A stretch of 64,000 nt of DNA from NCBI GenBank assembly GCA_036346255.1, contig CM070618.1, positions 78,998,428 through 79,062,427 of the forward strand. The letters run 5' to 3'. A program made the position numbers and the translations under genes. The DNA comes from Ampelocalamus luodianensis. Taxonomy: Eukaryota > Streptophyta > Magnoliopsida > Poales > Poaceae. The notes below the pieces were generated by a model. The model ran no database searches. It saw only the letters and a program-made list of their open reading frames with translations, and was not told the origin of the DNA. This document shows, piece after piece, positions 11,854 to 23,655 of the stretch (its first letter is position 1; each line of letters starts with the position of its first letter).

Positions 11854-12172
11854 CATAGCAGTGGAGGCTTTGTCGCGTGCTTGGGTTCCTGCGGGCGGGG
11901 GCACCGCTCACGATTTCACGTGGCAATTGGGTTTAGTGCGCATGTTGGCCCAAGGAAGATGAGGGGTGGGTTCCAGAAATGGATCTTCAATGCAGAGGAT
12001 CTATAGTGCCACACATTAGAAGTCGATCGCCACAGTCTGATTGAAAAGCAAAGGTCCATATCAATCGATACAATATTTTTGCTATAGTAGATCTTCATGC
12101 ACTATTTGCTATAGTGCACCTGCCGAGCACTATTCCCACGCTCAGATATTAATGTTCACTTGGTGGTCTATA
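11854..12172. other. Intergenic, nothing recognised
   Basis: No coding or repeat signal stands out apart from two copies of TTTGCTATAGT at about 12068 and 12107. Confidence 0.4.
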
Positions 12173-12300
12173 TTCGTGGGTTCCTGCCATTATGATTTCT
12201 GTGGTTGAGACCTAACACTAATCCATAGTTAGAAGGTTCGTGGGTTCCTGCCATTATGATTTCTGTGGTTGAGACCTAACACTACTCCATAGTTAGAAGG
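12173..12300. repeat. 64 bp tandem duplication
   Basis: 12173-12236 and 12237-12300 are near-identical, beginning TTCGTGGGTTCCTGCC; the one difference is AAT versus ACT before CCATAGTT. Confidence 0.95.
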
Positions 12301-12890
12301 TTCTAGTTGAGCTATGCATCACTGACTACTATGGTTGAATGGTATGGTCAAACTTTGCAACACTTTACCTAAGGTTATTTTTGTGAAGATCATGAACAAA
12401 AATCTTCGCGTTGCTAAACGGAATGGTGTTTCGTTAGAATACCCTTTTGAGGTAGAGTATGTATACACACCTTGTTTAGTTATTCTACGAGAGTACGAGT
12501 GTTTAGTTTGATGCCACGCCCAAGTTAGGCAAGTATGATCAAGTGTGGTGGATGTTTGATTTTATATCCACAATTGTGTCATGCCATACTTTCTTAGGCA
12601 TATGACCCACTCGTCATACAAACATTTTCCACCTGAAGATTTGTTAGAGTTTGTGTGTCATGACACACTTTGTCGTAGTTTTTTTTTGGCAATGTGCGGA
12701 TACATCCAAACATGCCCTATGTTTGTGCACATCGCATGATTTTTAGTTTAGTTTTGCAAACTAATGTGCACACATGGACTGTCATAGGTTTTCTATGGCA
12801 TCACAGTGACTTTTCAAAAACACATTTTTTTACTTTTGGATGTAACAGTTAGTTAAAAGTATTTTTTGGCGCTATAACAACAAAATATTA
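12301..12890. other. AT-rich intergenic, nothing recognised
   Basis: No gene is seen. The words around 12680-12720 (GCAATGTGCGGATACATCC) look like decayed transposon-end sequence, but I could not find a partner end. Confidence 0.35.
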
Positions 12891-12898
12891 CTAGTAAT

Positions 12899-13408
12899 CA
12901 AGGTAGTTAGGATCACAATCGTACTCTTAGAGTCTTACGATTCTACGAACCAATGACAGCCTGTCGATCCAAATCGCACTGTCAATCCTACTCGTAGAGA
13001 CTTAGGGCAATTTTTTTTTTTTTTTTTTTAGAGGCTAGGCTTTGCTGATATTTTGTTTTAGAGCAAAATTTGTTGATATTAATTTCTGAGAATGAAACTA
13101 TAAATAAACAAGGAGCATGCAAAATATTGTATCAGTGTGTAATGCTAGTACAAATATCTATATTATGGCATGAGCAATCTTGAGCTTGATAATGATAAGC
13201 TATTTTTATTCTTGGAGTATGTCTAGCTGCTTTTAAGGAACATGCAAGTGTTAAATCATATAAGAATCATACAAACTTATAGTATAGATGTCAAATATGT
13301 GTATTTTTACAATTTCGTAGAATCGCCGATTCTACGATTCGATACTACGATTTCGATCCTACCGAAGGCAAATCGATCCAACTCAGGATCTCGACTCTGA
13401 CTACCTTG
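12899..13408. mobile_element. hAT-type MITE, 510 bp, with perfect 8 bp target duplication
   Basis: The element is flanked by CTAGTAAT on both sides (12891-12898 and 13409-13416). Its ends are CAAGGTAGTTAGGATC and, inverted, CAAGGTAGTCAGAGTC. Subterminal copies of GATTCTACGA-type words occur at both ends. A T-tract lies at 13012-13030. There is no coding capacity. Confidence 0.88.
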
Positions 13409-13504
13409 CTAGTAATGATTCTTATAACTATAATTAGATTTCACCGCTTAGCAACCATAAAATAGCTCCAAGTCTCCATTGTTTTTTTGAAACCAACTAG
13501 TCTC

Positions 13505-13716
13505 CATTGTTAACTGTAAGGCACAATCGCCACCATTCTAGCTGTCATTCACCCTCAAATGTCTAGTCATCTTCATTGGGCATAATGCACATCTTCATTG
13601 GACAATTAACCATTGTTAACTGTAAGGCGCAATCGCCACCATTCTAGCTGTCATTCACCCTCAAATGTCTAGTCATCTTCATTGGGCATAATGCACATCT
13701 TCATTGGACAATTAAT
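13505..13716. repeat. 106 bp tandem duplication
   Basis: 13505-13610 and 13611-13716 both begin CATTGTTAACTGTAAGG. They differ at GGCACAATC versus GGCGCAATC and at the last bases. Confidence 0.95.
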
Positions 13717-14978
13717 CATATGCTTTTTTGTAAAGACCCTAATATTTATGTATAAATTGATCTGTGACATAGTCAATGAGAGACTCAATCTCACAGCAAA
13801 CTGGATAGGAAAAAAATGTACAAGCTTTTAAAGAAAAAATAGGTATACCATGTTTAGAAGAGCAAGAACTATATTCCTAACCTAAAATAGGAAAAAAAAT
13901 ACAGAAATGTAAATACACAAACCCAATGCCTTGTTTGTAGTACACACAAAACAAGCAGGACCCGGAGCAAAAAAGGAGCGAAGACTCTTTCTGTCTTGAC
14001 TTTTCGTGATGTGGCCGCTGCGAAGAAAAGGTGGCACTCCAACCCTCCTTGGATCCCCTCATCTTTCCCTTTACCCTTCTCCATCGTAGAAATTCATCCA
14101 TGGATTCGTTTTGATCGGTGTGAGTAAGTCCCGGTTTGATTCCAATCTAGATACGTCCTAGCCTTCGCATAACTTTGCACCAATTCTTTTGTTGTGTTTT
14201 GGTTGGTCTGCTGCTACTTGCTTCTGTAGATCCATAATCTAGTGGGGTTTCCACGCGGTAGGGCATGTACTATGTAGATTCAGTGAGCGCCGACGGCAAT
14301 TCTGCTCGATTTTGTTGATCGATGTGTCGATTTGATGCATGTTTGTTCAACCCCTTAGATCATTCATATCAATATGTCGTGTGATGTGATTTGTCCGTCT
14401 GGTGCTCGTCCTAGTTGTCAGAATTATCTAGGGATGTCAAGACGAGGTATTTTGTTATTTCTCTTATTTTGTTTACGTTTATATATGTTACTTAGTATGT
14501 GTATTTAGTGACAATGACAAACGCATAAATTTATCAACGTGAGATCGAAATAAAGCATTGTAAGATATTTTGAATATAACTTAATATTCTTTTCATTCCT
14601 TTCAAGTGCCATTTTAGAATCTATGCAATCAGAATTTGTAAAGACAATTAGTATATTTATAATGATCTAGATTGACATTTTGGATAAAAAGTTTTTCATA
14701 AAATTGTTATTTTTTATTTATAATAATATAGATTTACAATATTTTACCATGAAAAGTCCATAGCGTTATTTAAAATAGAACTTAGAGGAAGTAACAAGCT
14801 AAGTCACTCTTTTTAAAAACAAATATATAGCTCTCACACTCTTCTCTTTTCTTATGCTCTATCTTAGCATATCAGCATACGAGAAGTGAGGTATTTTGCT
14901 CGTATATATAGACTATTAAAACAATTAAATTCTTGATAACAGACATAATCATTCGTTCAAAAAAAATCTGAAGCACTT
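13717..14978. other. AT-rich intergenic, no gene recognised
   Basis: Frames on the - strand at 13869-14101 lack homology that I recognise. The rest is AT-rich sequence with no clear element ends. Confidence 0.4.
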
Positions 14979-15062
14979 AGATATTTCTAAGGATTTCTGA
15001 ATTTTTAAATTGGATAATCTAGATATTTCTAAGGATTTCTGAATTTTTAAATTGGATAATCT
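14979..15062. repeat. 42 bp tandem duplication
   Basis: AGATATTTCTAAGGATTTC begins at 14979 and again at 15021, each followed by the same AT-rich 20-mer ending TTGGATAATCT. Confidence 0.9.
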
Positions 15063-15507
15063 AGAATCTTCTCATCAAATTATCTCTTGTTCAATCCTTG
15101 AGAAACTATATGGGTGCGTACACATTACACGGAATATCATTAACATGGTATGGTACATGCTATCATTTTTCATAACAAAAAATGATTAAAAAAAATAACA
15201 ATATACTAATTCCACCATTTAAAAGAAATAGTGTAATGGAACTAATTAAACACAAATAGAGTTAAAAAGAGAATTTAGCGGACACTATATATAGAACTAT
15301 TTGAGAAATATTGTTTATCTTAATCAATGGCCAAAACCTCATATATGAAATTTTGGAAATAAGACATAGAAAAGGTATTATAAGATGTGTATTCCTTTCT
15401 CAAGCTCTTCATGGGGTGGTTCAAGGATTTAAATATTGCTATATCCAAAATATGTGCTTATATGTGTTTCCATAAACTTATGTGCTAGGCCTTATTATAT
15501 ATTAAAG

Positions 15508-15860
15508 GAAAAAGTCCATTTGACCCCCCTCCCCGCCCCGAACACTTGTGAAAGTCTGGAAATCAACCTGTGGGTAGAGAACACAACAAAATCACTTAGG
15601 TAACTCCTTCGGCAAATTGTCTTAGAGTGGAATGACCTGCAACAACAAGGGAATATTAGACAAATGAAATCAGTGAATTGGCGGGTTGTCAGCAGCAGCG
15701 GAGGGACCGCCCCTTGCACGGAGTTGGCGGCGAAAAAAAACTCACGTATCCGAGATTTCGAGAGGAGGGAAGTGAGAGTGATACAGACATAGCTATGGAA
15801 ATAACCGTGTCCTTGTGTTTTTGGCCTAATCTTCACGACTTGTAAGCTGTGCGGGATAAC
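15508..15860. mobile_element. Fragment resembling the end of a TIR transposon
   Basis: GGAAAAAGTCCATTTGAC at 15508 repeats the start of the element at 17751 (GGAAAAAGTCTATTTGAC). No partner end was found, so this may be a truncated relative. No gene is supported here, nor in 15861-16550. Confidence 0.4.
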
Positions 15861-16549
15861 TTGGCTCATGCCTGACTATTCAAACAACGACACACCAACA
15901 TGTCAAGCACATGACATGATGCTCGAGCAATCTACAACCATGAACTCGACACGGGTAAAAGAGTTGGCACCACATCATGCTACCCACGTCCATTGTGATA
16001 AAGCCTTTCAATACAATCACTCCATTGGAGGACAAGAACACACAATGTATTTTCATTCAAAAAATTCAAAAACCTTCTTATTACATGAGCACTCCCCTCC
16101 ATATATCGGGTATTTAGGTCGGTTTGCTACAATAACTGAGCTGCTGCTGTGATGGCGGATGCTACAGTATCAAGAATAAAAAAATACAATTTATTTTTCT
16201 TGCGAAAAAAGGAAAAAGATCAAAACCAAATTGGATTTGTATATGTGCAAATGAAGGAATTCAAATTGGTTTTCTCTGAGGATGTCCTCATCTTCGGTGA
16301 TAATATGCAGATCGTATAACCTTATGAACACTATCTAAATACATCAATCTGTGACATACACATTCACCCAACCACACATTACTATCACAGTAACTCTTAC
16401 ATGCTCAAGAATATTCTCATCAGAGGGCATCGACTGCGCGGCTCAGCCAGGTCTAAGCTTAGGTGGGTCTCGACTCTCGACTAGATGTACTTGACTCTAC
16501 TGAAGCGTGGACGGGATATCAACATTGACTACGGCAAACCCAAATCTAG

Positions 16550-17280
16550 TACACCGTGGAGCGATGGGGTCTAACAGTCGTGGCCAAATGGGCAGCACGG
16601 CCCTGCCCGGCACGCGCACGACTAGGCACGACCCATTCTGGCCCGCAAAAGTTTCATGCCAAGCTGAGCCAACCCAAGCATGGCCCGAAGGGCCATCGTG
16701 CTGTGCCGTGCCAGCACGAGGTTGTTTCGCTCGTCGGACCATTTCTGGCCCACTTAGCCCGAAAATGCAAAAAACAAAAAAAGCAAAAAAATATATATAT
16801 AAAAATAGGAAAATTCCAAAAAAATTAGAAAAATATGTAGAATTTATAAATACATATGAAAGTTATAAAAAATGAGACAAGCATATTGAAAATGTAATAA
16901 AGAGCTTTATTAATATTGAAATGGCTGGCTTGTTAAAATCTTTGTCAAGTAAAAACTCAATATGAGAAAACATTGGCAAAGGAAAAAAGAGTATAGCCTA
17001 TAACTCTACATACATCTTTGTTCTATGTGCCATTGTCGAGGTACAAATTTTCGAACACGTTTGACAACTCTGTATTTTCCATAGTGTTATGTTCGCGAAT
17101 CAGCTTGTTCCCAGTGCTTCACGGTTAGAAGTATCTCTACCATCTCACTCATGAGATGTGTTCTTGTCTCCTCCAATATTCTTCCAGAAAGAGTGAAAAC
17201 AGACTCGGAGGAAATCGTCGAGACATGAGCAGTTAACACATCATGTGCAATATGACTAGCATGGATATGTTAACTTATGG
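16550..17280 (-). mobile_element. Decayed hAT transposon remnant
   Basis: A block rich in GCACGGC/GGCCCG words (16570-16750), typical of hAT subterminal regions in grasses, is followed by an AT-rich stretch and then a - strand hAT dimerisation-domain remnant. Outer boundaries are not resolved. Confidence 0.55.
17087..17271 (-). pseudogene. hAT transposase C-terminal (hATC dimerisation) fragment
   Basis: Read on the - strand from about 17271 to a stop at 17087-17089, about 60 residues are open. They contain VSTISSESVFTLSGRILEE, then LMSEMVEILL and HWEQAD. This matches the hATC pattern (P/V-S-T-x-x-S-E-S-x-F-S-x-x-G-R-I-L and the following R-S-x-L segment) of Ac-like transposases. There is a stop immediately upstream, so only the domain end survives. 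Confidence 0.8.
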
Positions 17281-17750
17281 GCTCGCTCTTATTATAACCA
17301 TCCCCACGGTCAACAGCACCACCACTGAGTTGCCGCCTAATGCTGGTTCACCGCTGCTCTCCTCCCTCTATAGTTGGGGATTCCGATGAACCCAAACCCT
17401 AAATCTGGTGAACCCAAACCCTATCCCTATCACGGCCACCGAAGAAGTCAAAGACCTCGTCGTTTGGAGCACGAACTGTGGTGCAAATCCAATCGTAAGA
17501 AATTCAACTCATTTCCTTAAATTTCTATTTGAGTATTATTTAACAGTTACACTTAAATTGTAGAGTAACATATTTTTTTATTATCAAATAGAGTAACATC
17601 TTACCCTACAATTCCATTTATACACTTCTTTGCGCAACAATTCCTAAAACTCGTAGATAACATATTTCTCCTCACTACTCTACATAGATAAACAAACATC
17701 CTATAGTTAATTAAGTCGGATAATTAGGATTTTAATCTTGTTTTACTATA
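17281..17750. other. Intergenic, nothing recognised
   Basis: Contains a short imperfect direct repeat (GAACCCAAACCCTA, about 17388 and 17410) and AT-rich sequence. No gene is supported. Confidence 0.4.
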
Positions 17751-18258
17751 GGAAAAAGTCTATTTGACACCCTTAAACTCTTCCGAAAGTTTAGAAAACA
17801 ACCCTGAACTTCTAAACTAGACACCCAGACCCCTTCAAGTTCAGACAAATTACCCACCCCCGTGCGTGCCAAATCAGCCCAACCTCTATGCTAACGAGGC
17901 AGACTTTAGGGCCCACATGTTAGTGTAAGCTCATCTCTTCCTCCTCTTCTTCCTCCCTCTTCTCTCATGTCGCCGTCACGACCCGTCTCCAAGCCGCTGC
18001 TGCTCCCACTCCCATCTCCTACTCTTTCCTCTCTCTGTCTTCTCCCACTCGCGGCAGAGGTGGATTGGAGCAAGCCGGCTATAGCGACATCCATGGCGGG
18101 TTGTTGGAGGACGGAGGGGGTGCACTAAAGAGGGAGAGGAGAGGAAGGAGGCCGGGGATAGCTTCACTGAAGGGATGTGCATCTCTTTGCCCACCTACTA
18201 CTGTCGCGGTAGGAAGGCGCAACGCTAGGGGAGGAGCAGAGAGCACCGCGTCGACGCA

Positions 18259-18446
18259 ATGGCGCACATTATCCTTGAGCCGCTGCAACACGCTGGAAAA
18301 CTCTGGCAGCCCCGCCTCCCCAAGCACATCGACGTTCTCCTCTACCAGAATCACATCCCCGCCTTCGCCTGCATCACCTTCTCCACCAACGCCTTAGGTT
18401 CGTCATCATCAAAGTCAACGTCATCAACTTTTATTGTTATACCATG
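18259..18446. other. GC-rich gene-like segment of unknown origin
   Basis: A GC-rich block with open frames on both strands precedes an AT-rich LTR. I do not recognise the product. A 20 bp direct repeat (ACTTTTATTGTTATACCATG) occurs at 18427-18446 and 18565-18584, spanning the junction. Confidence 0.35.
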
Positions 18447-18689
18447 CGCGATATAAAGGGGTTGGGGACATATGCATTCATAATGCGATGAAGTATCTAG
18501 ACCCGCTATTATGTGTTAATGGAGTATTTTGGTGATTAATGACAAACCTATTTATGAGACTAACACTTTTATTGTTATACCATGATTGTGTATGCACACA
18601 TTTAGGGTGAGTTCACTCTATGTTTTGTGGTTTCATTAGTATTGATCCATATTCCCTTTCCACATATTAAGGATATTTACTTTGAAATA

Positions 18690-18955
18690 TATCCTTGAAT
18701 ATATTAAACTTGTGCAGTTAATATATTCATATGAGTATATGAGAGCATATGAGACTTGTGTAGTTCATATATGCTCATCTATCCTTGAATATATTTAACT
18801 TGTGTAGTTAATATATTCATATTTAGTATATACAACTTGTGTAGTTCGCATATACTCTTAGTATATATAACTTTTGTAGTTCATATATACTTATACGTGA
18901 GTATATATATATATATATATATGACTTGTGTAGTTGATATATACTCAGGTTTATC
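18690..18955 (+). repeat. Degenerate repeats of ACTTGTGTAGTTCATATAT
   Basis: About six copies of an ACTTGTGTAGTT-(C/A/G)ATATA unit alternate with TATATAC/GTATAT tracts, with a pure (AT)n run at 18905-18922. Confidence 0.75.
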
Positions 18956-19134
18956 TCTATTCAATTACTTGCAATTGAAGTAATTATCATCAATTACCAA
19001 AGAGGGAAAGATTGTAGTGTCTTGTCCCAACCATTATGAGTTAATGGTATGTTGTGGTAATTAATGACAATCACATTGTGGGACTAACATTTTCCATGAG
19101 TTGGATAAATAGGTTATGTTCCATGACGATGAAG

Positions 19135-19415
19135 ACTTTAGATGGCATCATGAGTTGATGGTCATCAAGTCAAGGTTCAAGAAAAGAAAATTATCATGTG
19201 TTGATGATGTTCAAGAAGAGGAGATGATCATGAGTTGATCATCAAGTTAAAAGAAGACCCATCATGTGTTGATGGACATCAAGTGAAGAATGCATCATGT
19301 GTTGATGCATATGAAGACTCGGGTTGAAGGATATCATCATGTGTTGATGAGCATCAAGCCAAGATCCCGAAGTAAAGGAAATCATCATGTGTTGATGATC
19401 ATCGAGTCAAAGACC
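19135..19415 (+). repeat. Dispersed-tandem repeats of ATCATGTGTTGATG
   Basis: Around eight copies of (A/C)ATCATG(T/A)GTTGATG are spaced 30-60 bp apart and each is followed by CATCAAG-type words. Confidence 0.8.
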
Positions 19416-19654
19416 CGGACTTGAAGTGAAGATGTGCGTCATCAAGCTTCAAGAAGATGCTCAAGGCAAAGGTATGACTAGCTAGGGTTAAGGATGTGTT
19501 CCTAGTCTTTTACCGGTCTTGGTGTTTGGTTGGAAGACCGGATTGCTAGTATAGGTTGCCGTACTATTAAGAGGGGTCTTGTCTAGTAGCTTGAGTCTCA
19601 TCATGTGTTGATAGCTCAATCTTGCTTGCTCTAGCTCACCGTGGCATGATGCTA

Positions 19655-19830
19655 TTATTTGCGAATGTGTTTTGCAAATAGTTGAGGCTCACGCGTCTAA
19701 TCCTTGTAGCATGTGACTATACTTTGCAAATGTGTTTTGCAAATGGTTGAAGTCCATGTACCTACTCCTTGTGGCATGATCTAAGTTTGCAAATGTGTTT
19801 TACAAATTGTTGGGATTCATGTATTTTCCC
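19655..19830 (+). repeat. Three imperfect units around TTTGCAAATGTGTTTTGCAA
   Basis: Units of about 65-75 bp at roughly 19658, 19725 and 19790 share GCAAATGTGTTTTGCAAAT then GTTG and a TCATG(T)-like tail. Confidence 0.8.
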
Positions 19831-20055
19831 TTGACATGGTCTAAGATTGCTTGTTGCTAATTATTTGGACATAGACCATGATAGTAGCTCTTTGGAATTG
19901 TGCTTTTTGATTTGATAAAATGTGTTTGATATCAAATCAAATAGGTGGATTGTGTAGCCCTCTGAATAAGCTTTCAATAGAGTCCAAGATCACTCAATTC
20001 CGACATCGGAGTCAAAAGTTATGATCGTTTTTCAGTGTAAATGCGTGCTGAAATT

Positions 20056-20300
20056 CAGGTGCGGACTGACCGCAGTTGAAAGCCCGGACTGACCGCCCAT
20101 ATGCCTGCGGACTGACCGCCCTTATAAGGCCGGTCAGCTTTTTCCAGAGAGCATATTTTTCGGTTTTCTACCTCGGAAGGCCGGACGACGGGGTCGGTCG
20201 ACCGGACCTGTGAGGGCGGACTGACCGGGAATTGTGTGTAACGACTAGTTTTATAGCCGTTGCTCAGAGCTTGACCGGCCGGACTGTGCTGTGGTGACCG
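20056..20300 (+). repeat. Cluster of CGGACTGACCG motifs in the LTR
   Basis: CGGACTGACCG recurs at least four times, with GGTCGGTCGACCGG and GACCGGCCGGACTG variants. This is GC-rich U3-like sequence upstream of the TATA box. Confidence 0.75.
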
Positions 20301-20349
20301 GGTTTCCCTGAATTTCGACAGATTCTCTTCCAACGGCTAGTTTTTGTGT

Positions 20350-20364
20350 GTGGGCTATAAATAC
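20350..20364 (+). promoter_or_regulatory. TATA box of the LTR
   Basis: GGGCTATAAATACTC follows the GC-rich repeat cluster and precedes the downstream leader-like part of the LTR. Placement suits an LTR promoter. Confidence 0.5.
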
Positions 20365-21354
20365 TCACCTTGGCCGGTCGGGGGGGGGGCAACTCTTGGC
20401 ATCCTATTTCATTCTCTTGAGCTAGTGTGAGCTTCTCCTCTCAATTGTGCATGTGTTGCACCTTGTGAGCAAAAGGAGAGGGTCTAGTTGCATGTGTTGC
20501 AACTAGAATTGGATTGAGCATCCAATTGTGCATGTGTTGCACTTGGTGAGAGTCAAGCAAGGGGCTTGGCTTATTACTGTTGGTGTTTGCCGACACCTAG
20601 ACGGCGTGGAGGCGTCGTGCGTCGGTGATCTTCTCAAAGAAGGCTTGTGAGAAGACCCGAGCGGTTTGTGAGTGGCTTGGTGCTCGCCATCTCCGGAGTG
20701 GAGTAAGAGCAACCCTAGTGGAGCGAGGTGTTGATACCTCGGAGGAAGGCTTAATTTGTGGAGCCGACCCAATTGGTTTGGGTTTCCCTCAACGTGGATT
20801 ATGGGAGACCGGCAAGTCTCCGACCACCACGGTAAAACATCATTGTGTCTCGTGTGCTTCTTGTGATTAGCTTTCATATACTTTACTTTGTGCAATTTAC
20901 ATTCATTATATAATTGCTTATTCATTTGTATGATTGCTATCTTGTATGTGCTTGATTAATCATATCATTAGTTGATAGCTTACAAGTCTTTGCTAAATTG
21001 CTCTATTTATTATTGACTTGTATTGTTGGTGCACTTAGTGAACTTAGTTGATTTAGGCTAAACCGAATTGATATTTAGCTTCCGCATTAAAATCGGTTTT
21101 AGCTCATAGAAGTTTTAAAACGCCTATTCACCACCCCTCTAGTCGGCCTCCTCGATCTTACAAGCGAAGGATGACATCGATGGAGGGGCTACCGAAGGCT
21201 ACACGCGGTTGGCCTTGGAGAAGGCGATGAGCACGAATGAAGGGTCCGCGTTCGTCAGCAGCAGTTGGTAGGCCGTCAAGGCAGCTGATGGAGAGGACGT
21301 CCCAGGTCAGGTGCGCACAGTGGCGTGGGTGAACAGCGAGCTCAGAGACCTCGT

Positions 21355-21535
21355 GGTTGGTGCAGTGGGCAAGGCCTGGGTCGATCATGATGGTGGCCAA
21401 GTTGGAGTTGACGAGCACCACCTCGTAGCCCTCCTCGGCGAGCACCTCGACGCATGCATGCCCGAGTAGTCGAACTCGTATGACTGACCGATTACGATGG
21501 GCCTGCACTGAGAATCATGATCTTCTTCATGCTAG
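21355..21535 (-). pseudogene. Captured fragment of carbamoyl-phosphate synthase large chain (carB)
   Basis: On the - strand three consecutive frames give KKIMILSAGP, then IVIGQSYEFDYSGM, then EVLAEEGYEVVLVNSNLATI followed by MIDPGLAHCTN. In that order these match the conserved N-terminal preATP-grasp segment of the carbamoyl-phosphate synthase large subunit (KKIMILGAGPIVIGQ, EFDYSG, GYEVVLVNSNPATIMTDP). Two frameshifts and several substitutions make it a pseudogene. Only about 60 of over 1000 residues are present, and it sits inside a TIR element, as in Pack-MULEs. Confidence 0.85.
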
Positions 21536-21955
21536 TGAGCTTGCTGGCCTTGGTCGGCATCGCGGGGAAGCAGCGCGCAGTGACGACAGAATCTTGGGTA
21601 GTGGCGCTTGCTCCGTTAGGGAAGGCAGAGGTAGAGACACAAGCAGAGAGTGTGAAGCGGGAGAGGAAGGTGTGGTGGTAGGCGTGAAAGGGAGAGGGAC
21701 GGATCTGGGATGGGGAGGAGAGGGAGGTGGCCGTGGCGGAGCAGCGTGGAGGTAGGGGAGAAGTTTGTGGGGAGAGGCAGTGGTGAGGTGGGGATAGAAG
21801 GGGAAGGAATAGGGACCCATTGCCATGTCATCCTAAAACAAGCTCAAATGTCAAAAAATTGTGCCATGTTGGCGCCACGTCAGATGAAATAGGGGTGGAA
21901 TGGCTTCAGGGGTGTAAAGTGAATGGTTTAAAGAGTTTGAGGGTATTCCTTTCAT

Positions 21956-23655
21956 TCCATTACATTCATTTCAAGTATTCATATTTAACCCACGGGAGTG
22001 GGTATTGAGATCCCCATATTTTCAATATGGACAACTAGATCCTCGTATGAAAGATTCTTCACACAGGCAATGGATCCCTGTATTTTGAGAATGCGGGCAT
22101 GAGTGAACACCGACAGGTGTTACACTCGGCTATACCGGTATATGCAAAAGAGAAGTGGAGTCATATGTATTTTGCATCATAGTCATAGTATATTCATATG
22201 TATGTGATAACTTGAGAATGAGATGTCTTCGATTCAATGTTTCTTATATAGTTCTTTTGTATTTGCTGAGTCTTGAACTCATTCTTGTTAATTTTGTTTT
22301 TAAGTGATCGTTGAGGACGGCATGCATCGGGAGGGAGTAGTTCACATGAAGAAATCTATTTTATCACACATTTCATCACTTAAATAATATTTCTGTTGCT
22401 ATCCTTCAATTGGAAACTTTTAAATGTAATAATTGGATTTATGGTACTTCCATTTTGCGTTTTAAAGTTTATTCATTCTAGTTGATGATTTAAACTATCC
22501 GAACCTATTCATGATAATGTTCTACATGAATGAGGTGTTATGATTGTAATTTTAGTGCTTAGATCCTTGTTGAAATTTATGTTAGTTATATTTTTAGAAT
22601 TATTTTGTGGTGACGTTTAACTGTCATTTGTTGTTGAATTGATGAGAAAAATTTGTAGTGTTGATTGGTAATAGTAGTTTAGGTTACATCTTGGCTTCCA
22701 CATAGCCAGGGTGTTAGCTAGGTTTTAGGTCCGTGGTGAATAGATTAACAACTTATGTAATTTAATTTGCTAAATATTTGCTAATGGTTAATTAACTTAA
22801 AACTTGATGCACTGATGCACAGTAGGATGGGATGGGTCAAGCATTGCATTTATGTTTTCATAATGTTGTATTGATGATTCATGTTATGAGTTGATCTTGT
22901 ATACTTATAATTGATTGTATTGCTTATGTTTGATGGTAGTGGATGTCGAGAGGTAGAGGTCATGGTTATGGCCTTGAGCATTGTCAGGTTATACCACCAT
23001 TCGTGGTTGGGATAGTGAAGTGGTTACCTCGGGCAACTTAGTTACATGCATTGAGGATTAGTTCTTTGGGAAGTAGTTGTCTTCCTTGAGTTTGTGTTTG
23101 GGTTCTGATTACATATTTCTTATGGTTAATGAACTTTCTTTGGATAGCGGTTACACTGCAGTAGGTGGTTTTCCATTCTTTATTGGTTCAATAAAGTGGT
23201 TATTTGTTCTCCCGACGGTTGATTCGTTGTTGTTTCTTGTAAACGTCGTTAATTTGTAAGATTGATCTTTTCACGATAGTTTTGTTTTTCCTATTGGAAA
23301 ACATGACTCATTTGTTCGCTTATTATTTGGATAATAGAAGTTTTGTTTTGCAAGTTCTTTATTATGTGGAAGCTTTGACCTTGCATATTCCTTTTGGATT
23401 AATTTGAGAGTTGAAGTTTAATGCCTCCAACAGCATACGACAATCAAAAAAAGTTATCGCGAGTCTAATAGATTTTGTACCTTTTAGAATCTACGAAAAT
23501 CATAAACGGACCAACCAAACTTGTCTGCCCTTTCATTTCCAAAAAAATAATAAGCTACAAAAAGATTTACTAAATGTATTACCTACAAAAATTGTCATTT
23601 ATTCCTCTGCAATTATTTTCATTGGATTAATATAATAATATTATTATTCATTAAA
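21956..23655. other. AT-rich intergenic, no gene recognised
   Basis: Short frames (for example 23077-23259) have no recognisable domain. No inverted or direct repeat ends are evident. Confidence 0.4.

Larger units (their letters stand above)
18511..21163 (+). mobile_element. Long LTR (solo or truncated), probably Ty1/copia
   Basis: The stretch begins near TGTTAATGGAGTATTTTGG and ends near CTAGTCGGCCTCCTCGATC followed by TTACA, a common 3' end of grass copia-type LTRs that sits just before a primer binding site. No primer site follows (AAGCGAAGG), so this is an LTR without an internal region. A TATA box (GGCTATAAATA) lies at about 20352. A sequence related to the start recurs at 19030-19090. 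Boundaries are approximate. Confidence 0.6.
17751..21955. mobile_element. Probable gene-capturing TIR element (Pack-type) interrupted by a long LTR
   Basis: The left end (GACACCCTTAAACTC within its first 30 bp) and the inverted right end (ATACCCTCAAACTC) are related, with further matching CCC-rich words inside. GC-rich gene-like sequence lies next to both ends (17930-18430 and 21165-21830), and the right part holds a recognisable host-gene fragment. The middle is an unrelated LTR. A clean target duplication was not found, so the exact ends and superfamily (Mutator-like is likely) are uncertain. Confidence 0.5.

Noticed and set aside
16507..16875. 122-residue + strand frame
   Set aside because: It runs through hAT-like GC-rich subterminal repeats into poly-lysine from an A-rich tract; not a gene.
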